Positions 35,732 through 46,364 of a stretch of 64,000 bases of DNA are shown in pieces. Position 1 is the stretch's first letter; every line of letters starts with the position of its first letter. The stretch is from Joostella atrarenae (GTDB taxonomy: Bacteria > Bacteroidota > Bacteroidia > Flavobacteriales > Flavobacteriaceae), in the NCBI RefSeq assembly GCF_021764745.1, contig NZ_JAETXX010000004.1, forward strand, positions 186,001 to 250,000, in the 5' to 3' direction. The notes under the pieces were generated by a model. It did no database searches. It had not been told where the DNA came from and saw only the letters and a program-made list of their open reading frames with translations. The position numbers and the translations under genes are program-made.

Positions 35732-36679
35732 CTATGCCTTTTCAGCTACCATATGACTTAAAATATCTTTAGCCATTTTTTCAAGATCATAGTCATGCTG
35801 CCAATCCCAGTCTAATCTAGCTCTCGTATCGTCAATACTATCTGGCCATGAAGCCGCAATTTCTTGACGGAAATCTGGATTATATTTAATTTTAAAATCA
35901 GGATAGTATTTTAACAACACAGAATACATGTCTTTTGGACAGAAACTAACCGCAGACACATTATATGAAGAACGTACACTGATATCCTCTTTAGGAGCGT
36001 CCATAAGATTTAATGTCGCTTTAATTGCATCTGGCATATACATCATAGGCAAATACATATCTTCCTTCAAGAAACATTCAAACTCTTCATTATTTATAGC
36101 AGCTCCAAAAATCTCTACAGCATAATCTGTAGTTCCACCTCCGGCAGCAGATTTATATCCAATTAAACCAGGATACCTAATACTACGCACATCTACTCCA
36201 TACTTTTCGAAGTAATAAGAACACCAACGTTCACCAGCAAGTTTTGAGATTCCATATACTGTAGTTGGATCCATAATACAATCTTGAGGTGTATTATCCA
36301 TAGGTGTATTTTTCCCAAAAACAGCAATCGAAGATGGCCAATATATTTTATCTATCTTCCCTGCCTTTGCAAGCTCAAGTATATTTAGAAGACTATCCAT
36401 ATTTAATTTCCAAGTAAACAATGGATTCTTCTCTCCTACAGCAGACAAAATAGCTGCCAAATGGTACACTTGAGTTATTTTATATTTCTCAACAAGAGCT
36501 TCTAAACGATCGTTATCTAAAACATCTAATACTTCAAAAGTACAGTAATCAAACTTCGCTTTTGCAGCCTCGTTGATATCTGTAGCAATAATAGCATCCC
36601 CTCCGTACTTATCTGCTAAAGCTGCTGTAAGTTCAGATCCTAGTTGTCCTCCTGCTCCTGTAATTAATATTTTGACCAT
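35732..36679 (-). CDS. SDR-type L-threonine 3-dehydrogenase-like
   Basis: An extended short-chain dehydrogenase of 315 residues. The NAD loop is ITGAGGQLG (6-14) and YxxxK is Y142/K146 (TTVYGISKLAGE), preceded by WPSSIAVFG. The similarity is strongest to the GalE-like L-threonine dehydrogenases common in Bacteroidota (PRSSYNVSAVSFCP-type segment, WPDSIDDTRARLDWDW near the end). It would oxidise threonine to 2-amino-3-ketobutyrate. It stands alone between spacers. Confidence 0.85.
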   Translation of the reverse strand: MVKILITGAGGQLGSELTAALADKYGGDAIIATDINEAAKAKFDYCTFEVLDVLDNDRLEALVEKYKITQVYHLAAILSAVGEKNPLFTWKLNMDSLLNILELAKAGKIDKIYWPSSIAVFGKNTPMDNTPQDCIMDPTTVYGISKLAGERWCSYYFEKYGVDVRSIRYPGLIGYKSAAGGGTTDYAVEIFGAAINNEEFECFLKEDMYLPMMYMPDAIKATLNLMDAPKEDISVRSSYNVSAVSFCPKDMYSVLLKYYPDFKIKYNPDFRQEIAASWPDSIDDTRARLDWDWQHDYDLEKMAKDILSHMVAEKA

Positions 36680-36902
36680 ATATATATTTAAAAATTCTTA
36701 AAAAATAATCTTTTGAAAAGTTTAAATTTTCATTTTCGCAAATATCTTTAATTTTTAAAAGATTATCCCTACAAATAACATTTTTTTAAAGAAATAATCC
36801 ACCTAAAATATGCCTAATTAGTAGGCTGATACTTTTTTACGACAAAGCTAGTCATCGAATCTATAAAATCATTACTTTTGTTTAAAGAATTTCTTATTTA
36901 GC

Positions 36903-37802
36903 ATGAACATTGTAAAGGAAAATTTCAGTATAAAAGACCTAGAAAATCTTTCAGGTATAAAAGCTCACACCATACGTATATGGGAAAAACGCTACAACTT
37001 ATTAGAGCCTGAAAGAACTGAAACTAATATTAGGTTTTACTCTCTGAAAAATTTACAAAAACTCTTAAACATAACTTCATTATATAACAACGGATATAAA
37101 ATATCTAAAATTGCTAAAATTTCTGATGCTGATATTCAAATATTGGTAAGAGAAATCTCTTCTAAAAACACTAATGAAAGCCATATTTTAAATGATTTGA
37201 AAATGGCTATGATGAATTTTGATCAAGCACTTTTCTATGCTGTTTATAATAACCTTTTAGCAGAGAGATCTTTTCGTGAAGTATTTTTTGATGTATTCAT
37301 TCCTTTTTTAGAAGAATTGGGAATGTTATGGCAAACGGCTACAATAACGCCCGCTCATGAGCACTTTATAACACATCTTATCAAACAGAAGATTATTATA
37401 AACACCGAAAAGCTTCAGCAAGCTAATCCAACAAATAATAGCAAGGTGTTTGTTTTATTTCTTCCTGATAATGAAATTCATGAAATTGGACTTCTTTATT
37501 TGAACTATGAAATTATGCTCCGTGGATACAAATCTATTTATCTGGGACAAACACTTCCTATTCATGGGCTTCAAAACATAGCCAATCATCATGAGAATAT
37601 TATTTTCCTTTCTTATTTTACAATCAGCCCAGCAAAAGAACTAGTAGAAACTTATCTAGAAGAGTTAAATGATTGCATCAATACTGATAAAAAGCATGAT
37701 ATTTGGGTTCTAGGGCATCAAATCATAAACTTAGAGCTCTCTGAGAAATTTGATAACGTAACGCTGTTTCATAAAATAAATGAAGCGATAGAAAGATTAT
37801 AG
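36903..37802 (+). CDS. MerR-type regulator with B12-binding domain (CarH/LitR family)
   Basis: A 299-residue regulator. The MerR winged helix is at 8-75 (IKDLENLSGIKAHTIRIWEKR). The B12-binding part has Wx9EH (W143, E153, H154) and the cobalt-ligand motif ExHxxG (E191, H193, G196). These are the residues that let CarH use adenosylcobalamin as a light sensor: dark tetramers bind DNA and light breaks the Co-C bond. Carotenoid genes are the usual targets, but none is in the window. It ends 2 bases from the convergent tlpA-like gene. Confidence 0.9.
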   Translation: MNIVKENFSIKDLENLSGIKAHTIRIWEKRYNLLEPERTETNIRFYSLKNLQKLLNITSLYNNGYKISKIAKISDADIQILVREISSKNTNESHILNDLKMAMMNFDQALFYAVYNNLLAERSFREVFFDVFIPFLEELGMLWQTATITPAHEHFITHLIKQKIIINTEKLQQANPTNNSKVFVLFLPDNEIHEIGLLYLNYEIMLRGYKSIYLGQTLPIHGLQNIANHHENIIFLSYFTISPAKELVETYLEELNDCINTDKKHDIWVLGHQIINLELSEKFDNVTLFHKINEAIERL

Positions 37803-37804
37803 CA

Positions 37805-38365
37805 CTAATCTTTTATTAGATTATCTAAAAGCTCCCTCACGCTATCACTGTTCCAATTAGCTGCTCCTTTTTCATTTATAACAATCTCACCGCTCTTATT
37901 TATAAGGTAAGAAGCCGGAATAGAGCTTGATGATAATTGTGCTGGTGCATTTGCTAAAGCGCTATAAACAGGAAAAGTATAATTATGCTTTTCAACAAAA
38001 CTTGTTGTTACTTCTTGCTTCTCATTGCTTACAAACAAAAAAGTAACCTGATCACCATAATCGGTATACAATTTTTGAAAAGAAGGCATTTCTGCAATGC
38101 AAGGAGGACACCAAGTAGCCCAAAGATTAATCAATAAAATCTCCCCTTTAGCACTTTCTAAATTAAAATGCTCTCCATTCTGATTAAGCAACTTCCAATT
38201 ATAGTCCTTCAGTACTTCACGACTTTCAACAGACTCAATCCCTGGTGTAAAAGCAAAAATTCTATTAACAAAAACCTTAACATGCGTACCAATAGGAGTA
38301 AATAAAATTACTAATATTAGTACTAGGAAAAGTAAATTACTAATCTTTGATTTATCTATCTTCAA
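37805..38365 (-). CDS. TlpA-like membrane-anchored thiol-disulfide oxidoreductase
   Basis: A 186-residue thioredoxin-fold protein, anchored by a single helix (10-25) with the catalytic domain in the periplasm. The active site is WATWCPPC (C86/C89), with ASYLINKSGEIV carrying the cis-Pro region. Proteins of this kind reduce disulfides, for example for cytochrome c maturation, which would suit the many c-type haem proteins in the nap operon. That link is only by genome neighbourhood. Confidence 0.9.
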   Translation of the reverse strand: MKIDKSKISNLLFLVLILVILFTPIGTHVKVFVNRIFAFTPGIESVESREVLKDYNWKLLNQNGEHFNLESAKGEILLINLWATWCPPCIAEMPSFQKLYTDYGDQVTFLFVSNEKQEVTTSFVEKHNYTFPVYSALANAPAQLSSSSIPASYLINKSGEIVINEKGAANWNSDSVRELLDNLIKD

Positions 38366-38446
38366 AACTTATAAATTAAAAAGTGCACCTTCACAATTTA
38401 TGAAAGTACACTTTTTCAGCAATGATATATTTAATATTACGTTAAT

Positions 38447-39337
38447 TTATCTAGTTACAGATCCTGTAGGTAAACTACCTAAATTCAACCCTAAATCATG
38501 TGTAGTCGGTGCAGTCTCTGTTCCTGCAGCTCCTGCCAAAGGTTTTAAAGTAAATGGCGCAGGAGAGTTATCTGGAGAAGGCTCAACAGAAATAACAACC
38601 GTCTTCCCTCTCACATCTAAAGGAAAAGTAAAACCATCAGGTGCGTTTAAGAAAAAATCTTCACCTGGCACTGGTGGGCCAGCATTTGCCTCTGTACCAC
38701 TAAAAGGGTTTCCACTATCTACAGCATCAAATTCTGTAAACGTCCCCGTACTTAAAGGGCCTTCTTCTGCTACAACCCATCCTTCATAAACCCAACCAGC
38801 TGGAAGTGTTGGTAAATCTAGTCCTGCTGCAGGAGGTGCACCAGGAATTCCGAACCAAATTCCATTTTCATCATTCCCGTTATTAGTTCCAGTTTCATCA
38901 GTTGGAGTTCTTAGGAAAAAACTACCTGTAGCTCCACTGAAGTCTCCCACAATTCCTGTTGTTAATGAGGCACTGTCATTAGAGAAATCACCCACTAATA
39001 TTTTAGTATCTGCTGGAGCAGGATCAGAATCATTTGTTGGCTCTATGGAAAGAACAAATGTAGTTGCAGCGTCCAATATAGACTCTTCAATAGCAAAATC
39101 TGTCTGAGAGAGTTCTCCGTCTGCATTCACCGAAAATACTCCAGTACTCACTGGACTTCCGTTAACTATAATCCAACCTTCATACATATAATCAGCTCCA
39201 AGGTCTTCGAGGCCATCAATATTTAATGTAAGTGTATCTACATCTACACCATTATTATCGTCATCATCACTACACGATACAAACAAAAGAGATCCCACAA
39301 GCAATGCTGCCAAACCATTTCTTATAATTTTTTTCAT
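38447..39337 (-). CDS. Lipoprotein with two RskA-like domains
   Basis: A 296-residue lipoprotein (GSLLFVSC lipobox, then DDDDNN). It has two related domains, about 35-130 and 165-285: YMYEGWIIVNGSPVSTGVFS with FVLSIEPTNDSDPAPADTK, and WVYEGWVVAEEGPLSTGTF with VVISVEPSPDNSPAPFTLK. This pattern resembles the extracytoplasmic part of RskA-type anti-sigma factors, but there is no sigma-binding or membrane segment. The role is unknown. It lies 57 bases downstream of a Crp/Fnr regulator gene on the same strand. Confidence 0.7.
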   Translation of the reverse strand: MKKIIRNGLAALLVGSLLFVSCSDDDDNNGVDVDTLTLNIDGLEDLGADYMYEGWIIVNGSPVSTGVFSVNADGELSQTDFAIEESILDAATTFVLSIEPTNDSDPAPADTKILVGDFSNDSASLTTGIVGDFSGATGSFFLRTPTDETGTNNGNDENGIWFGIPGAPPAAGLDLPTLPAGWVYEGWVVAEEGPLSTGTFTEFDAVDSGNPFSGTEANAGPPVPGEDFFLNAPDGFTFPLDVRGKTVVISVEPSPDNSPAPFTLKPLAGAAGTETAPTTHDLGLNLGSLPTGSVTR

Positions 39338-39394
39338 AACATTTTGATTTAATTATTATAAGTCTAAGTTATGAATTGTAAAACCCAAGAAATG

Positions 39395-40075
39395 TTAGCT
39401 AGCTAACATTTCTCGATTTTTAGATAAAATAATCTCTTTTCTATCATAAACTAGCAGTCCTTCATCCTTTAAATCATTAAACAAACAATTAAGAGTAGGC
39501 CTAGAAGTTCCCAGTAAACTAGCCATATCTTTTTGTGTATAGGGATGTTTTATAATACGATTCCCTGTGTATTTACAATCATATCCGTATTCCTCTGAAA
39601 GTTCTTTTAGAAATTCTACAAGTCTAGATTTAGCATCTTTAAATAGCAGTATTGACAAGCGTCTTTCAATCTTTTTAAAACGAAGTCCTATAAACTTATA
39701 TATTTTTAAGCTGAAGTGTTGATTGTCTCTCATTAAGTCCAAAATTGTATCCAAAGACAAACAACAGATACTTGTGTCGGACAATGCCATTGCGAACTCA
39801 TTTCTGTTTTCTTCGCCTATAATTGCTTTTTCACCAAAAACATCTCCTTTTCCATGAATACTTTTTACAATCTCTCTTCCATCTTCTGTATAGTAACCAA
39901 TTTTCACTTTTCCACTTTCTATCAGAAAGATCTTATCTGAATTATCTTTTTCAAAATATATATAATCTTCCTTAGAATATTCCTGAAAAACATGTGCCTC
40001 TTTATAATTATCAAACTTATGCGGACATAGAATATTAAAAAGATTTACGTCTATTAGTGACCATGTACATGCCAT
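39395..40075 (-). CDS. Crp/Fnr-family transcriptional regulator
   Basis: A 226-residue regulator with an N-terminal cyclic-nucleotide-type beta-roll (about 25-140; IFLIESGKVKIGYYTEDGREI, GKGDVFGEKAIIGE) and a C-terminal winged helix (PYTQKDMASLLGTSRPTLNCLFNDLK). It lacks the N-terminal Cys cluster of true Fnr; the few Cys (C3, C14) are not in that arrangement. The ligand is unknown. It could regulate the nap/globin region some 5 kb away, where an Fnr-like box is found, but that is a guess. Confidence 0.9.
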   Translation of the reverse strand: MACTWSLIDVNLFNILCPHKFDNYKEAHVFQEYSKEDYIYFEKDNSDKIFLIESGKVKIGYYTEDGREIVKSIHGKGDVFGEKAIIGEENRNEFAMALSDTSICCLSLDTILDLMRDNQHFSLKIYKFIGLRFKKIERRLSILLFKDAKSRLVEFLKELSEEYGYDCKYTGNRIIKHPYTQKDMASLLGTSRPTLNCLFNDLKDEGLLVYDRKEIILSKNREMLAS

Positions 40076-40138
40076 TTTGATGATTTTAAGTTACTGGTTA
40101 GTAATAAAGTCGATAAAATGATCAAGTACTTACAAAAA

Positions 40139-40166
40139 AAAAGCTCCCGATTTCTCGAGAGCTTTA
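40139..40166 (-). terminator. Terminator after aconitase
   Basis: The stem AAAGCTC-CGA/TCG-GAGCTTT with one mismatch, followed on the minus strand by a run of nine T residues. Confidence 0.8.
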
Positions 40167-40188
40167 AATATATATTCTGAATACTTAC

Positions 40189-42453
40189 CTAAGAAGCATT
40201 TTCTTTTTTAATAAGATTCAATGCAGATCCTTCATTATACCATGCAATCTGAGAATTGTTATAAGTATGATTTAACTTAATAACATCTTTAGATCCATCT
40301 GCATGAACAATCTCTAATGTAAGAGGCTTGTCTGGCGCAAACTCATTAAGATCTAAAAAGTTGAAAGTATCATCTTCTTGAATAAGATCATAATCGTTTT
40401 CACTTGCAAAAGTCAATCCTAACATCCCTTGTTTCTTAAGGTTTGTTTCGTGAATACGAGCAAAAGATTTTACAATTACAGCGGCAACACCTAAATGTCT
40501 AGGCTCCATTGCTGCGTGCTCTCTAGAAGAACCTTCTCCATAGTTATGATCTCCAACTACTACAGAATAAACTCCTTTTGCTTTATAATCACGAGCTACA
40601 TCTGGAACTCCTCCAAACTCACCTGTTAATTGATTTTTCACAAAGTTTGTTTTCTTACCAAAAGCATTCACAGCTCCGATAAGCATATTATTAGAAATGT
40701 TATCTAAATGCCCACGGTAACGTAACCAAGGTCCAGCCATAGAAATATGGTCTGTTGTACATTTACCAAAAGCTTTAATTAACAATTTAGCTCCTTTAAT
40801 TTCACTTCCTATTGGCTCAAAAGGTGTTAATAACTGTAGTCTTTCTGAATCTGGACTTACAGAAACGTTAACTCCAGTACCATCAACCAAAGGCTCTACA
40901 TATCCTGCATCTTCTACAGCAAATCCTTCTGGTGGTAACTCTATACCTCTAGGCTCATCTAATTTTACCTCTTCTCCATCTTCATTAAGAAGTGTGTCTG
41001 TCATCGGGTTGAAGTCTAAGCGTCCAGAAATTGCAATTGCAGCAACCATCTCTGGAGACCCTACAAAAGCGTGCGTATTTGGATTACCATCCGCACGTTT
41101 CGAGAAGTTTCTATTGAATGAATGTACAATAGTGTTTTTCTCTTCTCCTTTTAAATCACTTCTATCCCATTGACCAATACAAGGTCCACAAGCGTTTGTG
41201 AATATTGTAGCATCTAAGTCTTCAAATATTTTTAGGATTCCGTCACGGTCAGCAGTAAAACGTATTTGCTCCGAACCTGGATTAATCCCAAAATCTGACT
41301 TCGCTTTAATCTTTTTATCTACCGCTTGTTTTGCAATAGAAGCAGCTCTTGTTAGATCTTCATAAGAAGAGTTTGTACAAGATCCGATTAATCCCCAGTC
41401 AACTTTTAAAGGCCAACCATTTTCTTTAGCTTTTTCACCTAGCTGTCCAACTGGAGTAGCTAAATCTGGTGTAAAAGGTCCATTTAAATGTGGTCTTAAT
41501 TCATCTAAATTGATTTCAATAACTTCATCAAAATACTGCTCAGGATTAGCATAAACTTCATCATCTCCTGTTAAGTATTCACGTACTTCATTAGCTGCAT
41601 CTGCAACATCTGCTCTATCTGTAGAACGTAAATAACGCTCCATAGAATCGTCATAACCAAATGTAGAAGTTGTAGCTCCTACTTCAGCTCCCATGTTACA
41701 AATAGTACCTTTACCAGTACAAGAAAGGTTTTTTGCCCCTTCTCCAAAATATTCTATAATTGCTCCAGTTCCTCCTTTTACAGTAAGGATTCCAGCTACT
41801 TTAAGAATTACATCTTTTGCTGAAGTCCATCCGTTAAGACTTCCTGTTAATTTTACTCCAATTAGCTTAGGGAATTTTAGCTCCCATGCCATTCCTGCCA
41901 TAACATCTACAGCATCAGCTCCACCAACACCAATAGCTACCATTCCTAATCCACCTGCATTTACAGTGTGAGAATCGGTACCGATCATCATTCCACCTGG
42001 GAATGCATAGTTTTCTAAAACTACTTGGTGAATAATTCCAGCTCCTGGTTTCCAGAAACCAATTCCATATTTATTAGATACTGAACCAAGAAAATCGAAT
42101 ACTTCATTACTTGTTTCATTTGCACGCTTTAAATCTGGTGCAGCACCTTGTTTCGCTTGGATTAAGTGATCACAATGTACCGTTGTTGGAACCGCTACTT
42201 TTGGTTTTCCAGCTTGCATAAACTGTAAAAGTGCCATTTGAGCAGTTGCATCTTGACACGCAATTCTGTCTGGTGCAAAATCAACATAATCTTTACCTCT
42301 TGTAAAAGCCTCTGTTGGTTTCCCTTCCCAAAGGTGAGAATAAAGAATTTTCTCCGATAAGGTTAGTGGCTTACCTGTTAGCTCACGAGCTTTGTCTACT
42401 CGTTCAGCCATAGTAGCATAAACCTTCTTAATCATATCAATATCAAAAGCCAT
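40189..42453 (-). CDS. Aconitate hydratase (mitochondrial-type)
   Basis: An aconitase that isomerises citrate and isocitrate in the TCA cycle with a [4Fe-4S] cluster. The 754-residue protein is of the mitochondrial ACO2 type, with cluster ligands in [11 protein letters not shown] and [17 protein letters not shown] and [14 protein letters not shown] near the N-terminus, and the swivel domain [19 protein letters not shown]. It is complete and stands alone with its own terminator. Confidence 0.95.
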   Translation of the reverse strand: MAFDIDMIKKVYATMAERVDKARELTGKPLTLSEKILYSHLWEGKPTEAFTRGKDYVDFAPDRIACQDATAQMALLQFMQAGKPKVAVPTTVHCDHLIQAKQGAAPDLKRANETSNEVFDFLGSVSNKYGIGFWKPGAGIIHQVVLENYAFPGGMMIGTDSHTVNAGGLGMVAIGVGGADAVDVMAGMAWELKFPKLIGVKLTGSLNGWTSAKDVILKVAGILTVKGGTGAIIEYFGEGAKNLSCTGKGTICNMGAEVGATTSTFGYDDSMERYLRSTDRADVADAANEVREYLTGDDEVYANPEQYFDEVIEINLDELRPHLNGPFTPDLATPVGQLGEKAKENGWPLKVDWGLIGSCTNSSYEDLTRAASIAKQAVDKKIKAKSDFGINPGSEQIRFTADRDGILKIFEDLDATIFTNACGPCIGQWDRSDLKGEEKNTIVHSFNRNFSKRADGNPNTHAFVGSPEMVAAIAISGRLDFNPMTDTLLNEDGEEVKLDEPRGIELPPEGFAVEDAGYVEPLVDGTGVNVSVSPDSERLQLLTPFEPIGSEIKGAKLLIKAFGKCTTDHISMAGPWLRYRGHLDNISNNMLIGAVNAFGKKTNFVKNQLTGEFGGVPDVARDYKAKGVYSVVVGDHNYGEGSSREHAAMEPRHLGVAAVIVKSFARIHETNLKKQGMLGLTFASENDYDLIQEDDTFNFLDLNEFAPDKPLTLEIVHADGSKDVIKLNHTYNNSQIAWYNEGSALNLIKKENAS

Positions 42454-42781
42454 ATTATTTTGTATATTATTTAATTTGAAAGTCCTGCGAAAATACGAAA
42501 AACCAAAGAGTTATTAAAGTTTTTAAGAAAACATTCAGGAGTCTATCTTATTTTAGAAATAATTCATGAAAAAATAATTTTCAATAAATTTAATGTAAAA
42601 TAAAATATCGTTTTTTATGATATAGTCAAAATATGAACTCTAAAAATTAGAACCCCTTAGTAAATAAATAGATTGACTACCAAAGTCGTAGTATTTTGTT
42701 AAAAAAATATATTCTATTTTATAGAAAAACCCCGCTTATCATTAAGAAATAAGCTTTTTTAAATGAAGTAAAACGATTAGA
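42454..42781. other. Intergenic spacer, aconitase to MoxR
   Basis: A 328-base very AT-rich spacer without an ORF or RNA gene that I can support. It holds a probable terminator at its right side (42725-42760) and presumably the aconitase promoter at the left. I see no repeats of the sugar-locus type. Confidence 0.6.
42725..42760 (-). terminator. Probable terminator after the MoxR gene
   Basis: The stem GCTTAT/ATAAGC with a 9-base loop; minus-strand order is A-run, stem, GGGG, T5. It lies about 20 bases past the moxR stop. Confidence 0.6.
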
Positions 42782-43735
42782 TTAAAATAAGGAAGTTATG
42801 ATTTTCTCAACAGACAACCCTTCAGCATCGGCCTTATAATTTCTCAAAATTCTATGTCTTAGAATTCCAGTCGCCACAGCTTGTACATCTTCTATATCTG
42901 GAGAGAATTTACCATTTACTAGCGCATGTGTTTTTGCCGCAAGAATTAAGTTCTGAGAAGCTCTAGGTCCCGCTCCCCAGTCTACATACTCATTAACCAA
43001 ATCTGTAGCCAATTCTGAATTAGGTCTAGTTTTACCTACTAATCTCACTGCGTATTCCACAACATTATCTGCTACAGGAACACGGCGAATTAAATGATGT
43101 ATTTCTATAATTTCTGAAGCTGAAAATAAAGGCTTCACTTTTGTAGTTACATCTATAGTTGTTGCTTTCACTACAGCGACCTCCTCTTCAAAAGAAGGAT
43201 AACCAAGTTCGATGGCAAACATAAAACGATCTAATTGAGCCTCTGGCAGCGGATAAGTTCCTTCTTGCTCAATTGGATTTTGTGTTGCTAAAACAAAGTA
43301 TGGTAAATTTAACTGGTATTGGTGTCCAGCTACTGTAACCGATCTTTCTTGCATTGCCTCTAAAAGTGCAGCTTGCGTTTTAGGAGGCGTACGATTAATC
43401 TCATCTGCTAAGATAATATTAGCAAAAATTGGTCCTTTAAGAAACTTAAACTCTCTATTTGTATCGAGAATTTCACTTCCTAAAATATCACTAGGCATAA
43501 GATCTGGAGTAAATTGAATCCTCTTAAAATCTAAACCTAAGGCAGTCGCAATTGTATTAACCATTAACGTTTTCGCCAACCCAGGAACACCTATCAAAAG
43601 GGCGTGCCCTCCAGAATATATCGCCAATAAAATTTCATCGACAACTTCTTCTTGCCCAATAATCACTTTTGCAATTTCTTGCTTTAAGGCTTTATGCTTC
43701 TTAACTAGGTTTTCTACAGCGGCAACGTCAGACAT
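42782..43735 (-). CDS. MoxR-family AAA+ ATPase
   Basis: A 317-residue ATPase of the MoxR/RavA class. Walker A is GVPGLAKT (49-56), Walker B is [15 protein letters not shown], and [22 protein letters not shown] is the sensor region. MoxR proteins act as chaperones for assembly of metal or membrane complexes and are usually next to DUF58 and VWA genes. Here the next gene is aconitase after a spacer, so partners lie elsewhere. It starts 6 bases after the SurA-like gene. Confidence 0.93.
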   Translation of the reverse strand: MSDVAAVENLVKKHKALKQEIAKVIIGQEEVVDEILLAIYSGGHALLIGVPGLAKTLMVNTIATALGLDFKRIQFTPDLMPSDILGSEILDTNREFKFLKGPIFANIILADEINRTPPKTQAALLEAMQERSVTVAGHQYQLNLPYFVLATQNPIEQEGTYPLPEAQLDRFMFAIELGYPSFEEEVAVVKATTIDVTTKVKPLFSASEIIEIHHLIRRVPVADNVVEYAVRLVGKTRPNSELATDLVNEYVDWGAGPRASQNLILAAKTHALVNGKFSPDIEDVQAVATGILRHRILRNYKADAEGLSVEKIITSLF

Positions 43736-43741
43736 GGATTA

Positions 43742-45208
43742 TTATTTCTTTAACCAATTATTAGCAAAATCACAGTCTCTACTTCCTGAAGATACACTTA
43801 TGTATGTGTCTTTTATCTTCTCGTCCATCCATTTCCCAATCTCATCAAACTGCTTTTCTTTTAAAGCAAGCTCTTTAATTTTTACATAATCTTGAGAGTA
43901 ATCTGCTTTATGAGATTTATATCTTTCAGCTACTTTTAATAATTTAAACTGAACTCCTGTTCTTGTTTCTTCCATTAATGGCTGAGAAATCTCATCTCCC
44001 TCTAAAGGACTAATTTGACTGTATAATGTAGGATCCATTTTGGTAAGCTCAAACTTCGTGTCAAATGTTTGTGGATTTCTTAAAACCCCACCATCAAAAC
44101 GAGTTTCTTTTTCATCTGAAAAATTACGAGCAGCTTCTTCAAAAGTAAATTTCCCTTCAATAACCTTAGTTCTTATACTATCTAATTCTGCTTTAGTATC
44201 ATCAATAGCTTCCTGAGATATTTCTGGACGCAGTAATATATGACGCACATCTCTTTCTTGTCCTCTTATTTTTTCAACAAAAACAATATGATATCCAAAA
44301 TCAGACTTAAAAGGCTCAGATATCTCTCCTTGCTTTAAACTAAATGCAGCATCCTTAAACTCTTGAACAAATCCAGAGCTTTTGGAAATCTTATAAATTC
44401 CTCCATCTTGATTTTTTCCTGGATCTTCAGAATATAATGTTTGTTTTATAGCAAAACTAGCTCCATTCTCCTCTACATCTCTTTTATACTCATTTAATTT
44501 ATCTACAACTTCCTTAACCTCTTTTTCTGAAGGCTCAGGAACTTTTACAATCTGAGAAATTTCTACCTCATCACCAAATACTGGTAATTCATCTTCAGAA
44601 AGCTTAGCATACCATTGACGAACTTCCTCTGGAGTAATTTCTATCTCTTCTACTACTTTAGCTTGCATTCTAGAAGATAATTGTTGTGCTTTTACTATTT
44701 CAAACAACTCTTCTCTAAAACTCTGCTCATCCTTTTTTCTATAGAATTTTAAAAGTTTCTCCATAGAACCAACTTGATTTACTAGGAAATCTAATTGACG
44801 ATCTACTGTAGAGTTTACTTCAGCATCAGAAACAACAATACTATCTTGAATAGCTTGATGCGCATACAACTTGTCTTCCATTAATCTTCCAAGAACTTGG
44901 CAACGAGTAATATCTTTAGTGGATGCTCCTTGTGTTTCCATATCGATAAAACTCTTATCGATATCCGACTCTAAGATTACATAATCTCCAACCACGGCAG
45001 TTACACCATCAATTTTCTCACGTGTTGTATCAACAGCAGTTGTATCTACAACAGCATTTCCGTCTGCATTACCCGCTAAAGAATCATTATTCTCAGCAAT
45101 TATTGCATTTGTAGTAACCGCAAGGGAGTCTGCAGTTACCTCTTGCGCTAATACAGGTGTAATTGCAAACATCAACATAAATCCTGCTACATAAATAATT
45201 TTGTTCAT
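43742..45208 (-). CDS. SurA-like periplasmic chaperone/PPIase
   Basis: A 488-residue secreted protein. The signal peptide is 1-21 (ending PVLAQ). A SurA N-domain follows at about 65-185 (VTAVVGDYVILESDIDK, VLGRLMEDKL), then two PpiC parvulin domains: about 200-300 with KNQDGGIYKISKSSGFVQEF, and about 310-410 with RDVRHILLRPEISQEAI. It assists outer-membrane protein folding. The partner gene directly upstream encodes a second, lipidated member. Confidence 0.88.
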   Translation of the reverse strand: MNKIIYVAGFMLMFAITPVLAQEVTADSLAVTTNAIIAENNDSLAGNADGNAVVDTTAVDTTREKIDGVTAVVGDYVILESDIDKSFIDMETQGASTKDITRCQVLGRLMEDKLYAHQAIQDSIVVSDAEVNSTVDRQLDFLVNQVGSMEKLLKFYRKKDEQSFREELFEIVKAQQLSSRMQAKVVEEIEITPEEVRQWYAKLSEDELPVFGDEVEISQIVKVPEPSEKEVKEVVDKLNEYKRDVEENGASFAIKQTLYSEDPGKNQDGGIYKISKSSGFVQEFKDAAFSLKQGEISEPFKSDFGYHIVFVEKIRGQERDVRHILLRPEISQEAIDDTKAELDSIRTKVIEGKFTFEEAARNFSDEKETRFDGGVLRNPQTFDTKFELTKMDPTLYSQISPLEGDEISQPLMEETRTGVQFKLLKVAERYKSHKADYSQDYVKIKELALKEKQFDEIGKWMDEKIKDTYISVSSGSRDCDFANNWLKK

Positions 45209-45220
45209 TGTGATTATTTT

Positions 45221-46093
45221 TTATTCTGTTGTCTTCTCTTTTATTTCAAATATTTCAAACTCTTTCTTGCGAGTAGCTTCATCTAAAAGATCTTTTTCAA
45301 GATTTTTTATAAACTCCAACTTTCTCTTGTTCAAAATAATTTTCTTTACTGTTGGCTCTACATATTCTAAAGGAGCCATTTCAGTGCGATTAAGCACTTC
45401 ATTTACAGCGACCAAATATACTCCTAAAGAATCGGAAAGCTCAAAAAAATGTTCTTTTTTTAAGTATGAATCTTTATTATCAGTATTAATTTGTGGAATT
45501 TTTTGTACTACTGAAGATGATTTTACCCAAATAGAATCATTAAATGTATAAGCCTTAAATTTTATTGCTGAATTTTTTAAGTATTCTTTATCCTCCTTGT
45601 CAAACCTTTGGAAAGCCTCTTTTGCATGATCAAGATCTGCATACCCACTTGGTAAATTTATATATCTTAATTTCACCAAATCTTCATTAAGCTTAAAATT
45701 TATCTTATGCTCTTCATAAAAATATTGTAATTCCTCTTGACTTACTGTAGTATCCATAGATTTAGCAATAAGCCCCTCCTTATAAGCATTTATAAAAAGA
45801 TCAGCTCGGTATTGCTTTATTAAATCTTCAAATTCTGATTGTTTATCTTCTGAAAGATTAATTTTAGCTTTCTCTAAAAGTATTTGTTGCTGTGCCCAAC
45901 TTTGAATATAGTTATTCACGACAATCAAACTATCTTCTCTGGATATATTACTATTTAAAATCTTCTTTATATCTGATTTTAAAAGATAGTTATCTCCAAC
46001 TTTTGCTACAGCTTCTTCTACAGGCTCTGTTTTAAAATAACTACAGGAAACCAGTAGCATTACTGTAAATACACTTATAAATATTTTTTGCAT
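45221..46093 (-). CDS. SurA/PpiC-related lipoprotein
   Basis: About 290 residues. I place the start at the ATG at 46093 because it gives a clean lipoprotein signal, MQKIFISVFTVMLLVSC; the longer frame would bury it. The mature part begins VEEAVAKVGDNYLLKSDIKKIL, a SurA-type N-domain, and continues as a helical chaperone-like region; a parvulin domain is not clear. It lies 12 bases before the SurA-like gene and probably shares its outer-membrane chaperone work. Confidence 0.78.
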   Translation of the reverse strand: MQKIFISVFTVMLLVSCSYFKTEPVEEAVAKVGDNYLLKSDIKKILNSNISREDSLIVVNNYIQSWAQQQILLEKAKINLSEDKQSEFEDLIKQYRADLFINAYKEGLIAKSMDTTVSQEELQYFYEEHKINFKLNEDLVKLRYINLPSGYADLDHAKEAFQRFDKEDKEYLKNSAIKFKAYTFNDSIWVKSSSVVQKIPQINTDNKDSYLKKEHFFELSDSLGVYLVAVNEVLNRTEMAPLEYVEPTVKKIILNKRKLEFIKNLEKDLLDEATRKKEFEIFEIKEKTTE

Positions 46094-46364
46094 TCTTGAT
46101 TTAATTCTTAAAGCAAAGTCTTTAATTCGAACAAAAATAATAATTAGCCTATATGAATCAAGCATTTTAACAACACTATAAGATAGTTTACAATAATTCC
46201 TCGAAACATAAAGTCAATCATACTGATAACTCTTCCTCTTAAATAAACCCAAAAGAATATATACTTTTCGACATGCATACCCATCGATTCTGAAAATTAA
46301 AAACGAAGAAGATTAAGGCTAAATCGTGGTTATTAATAAATATATTTACAAAAAATTTCTCCTC

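Noticed and set aside
39395-40075. True oxygen-sensing Fnr
   Set aside because: The N-terminal Fe-S cysteine cluster is absent, so only Crp/Fnr family membership is supported.
42454-42781. A hidden small RNA or gene between aconitase and moxR
   Set aside because: Only a likely terminator is visible; I found no promoter plus structured RNA that would support a call.
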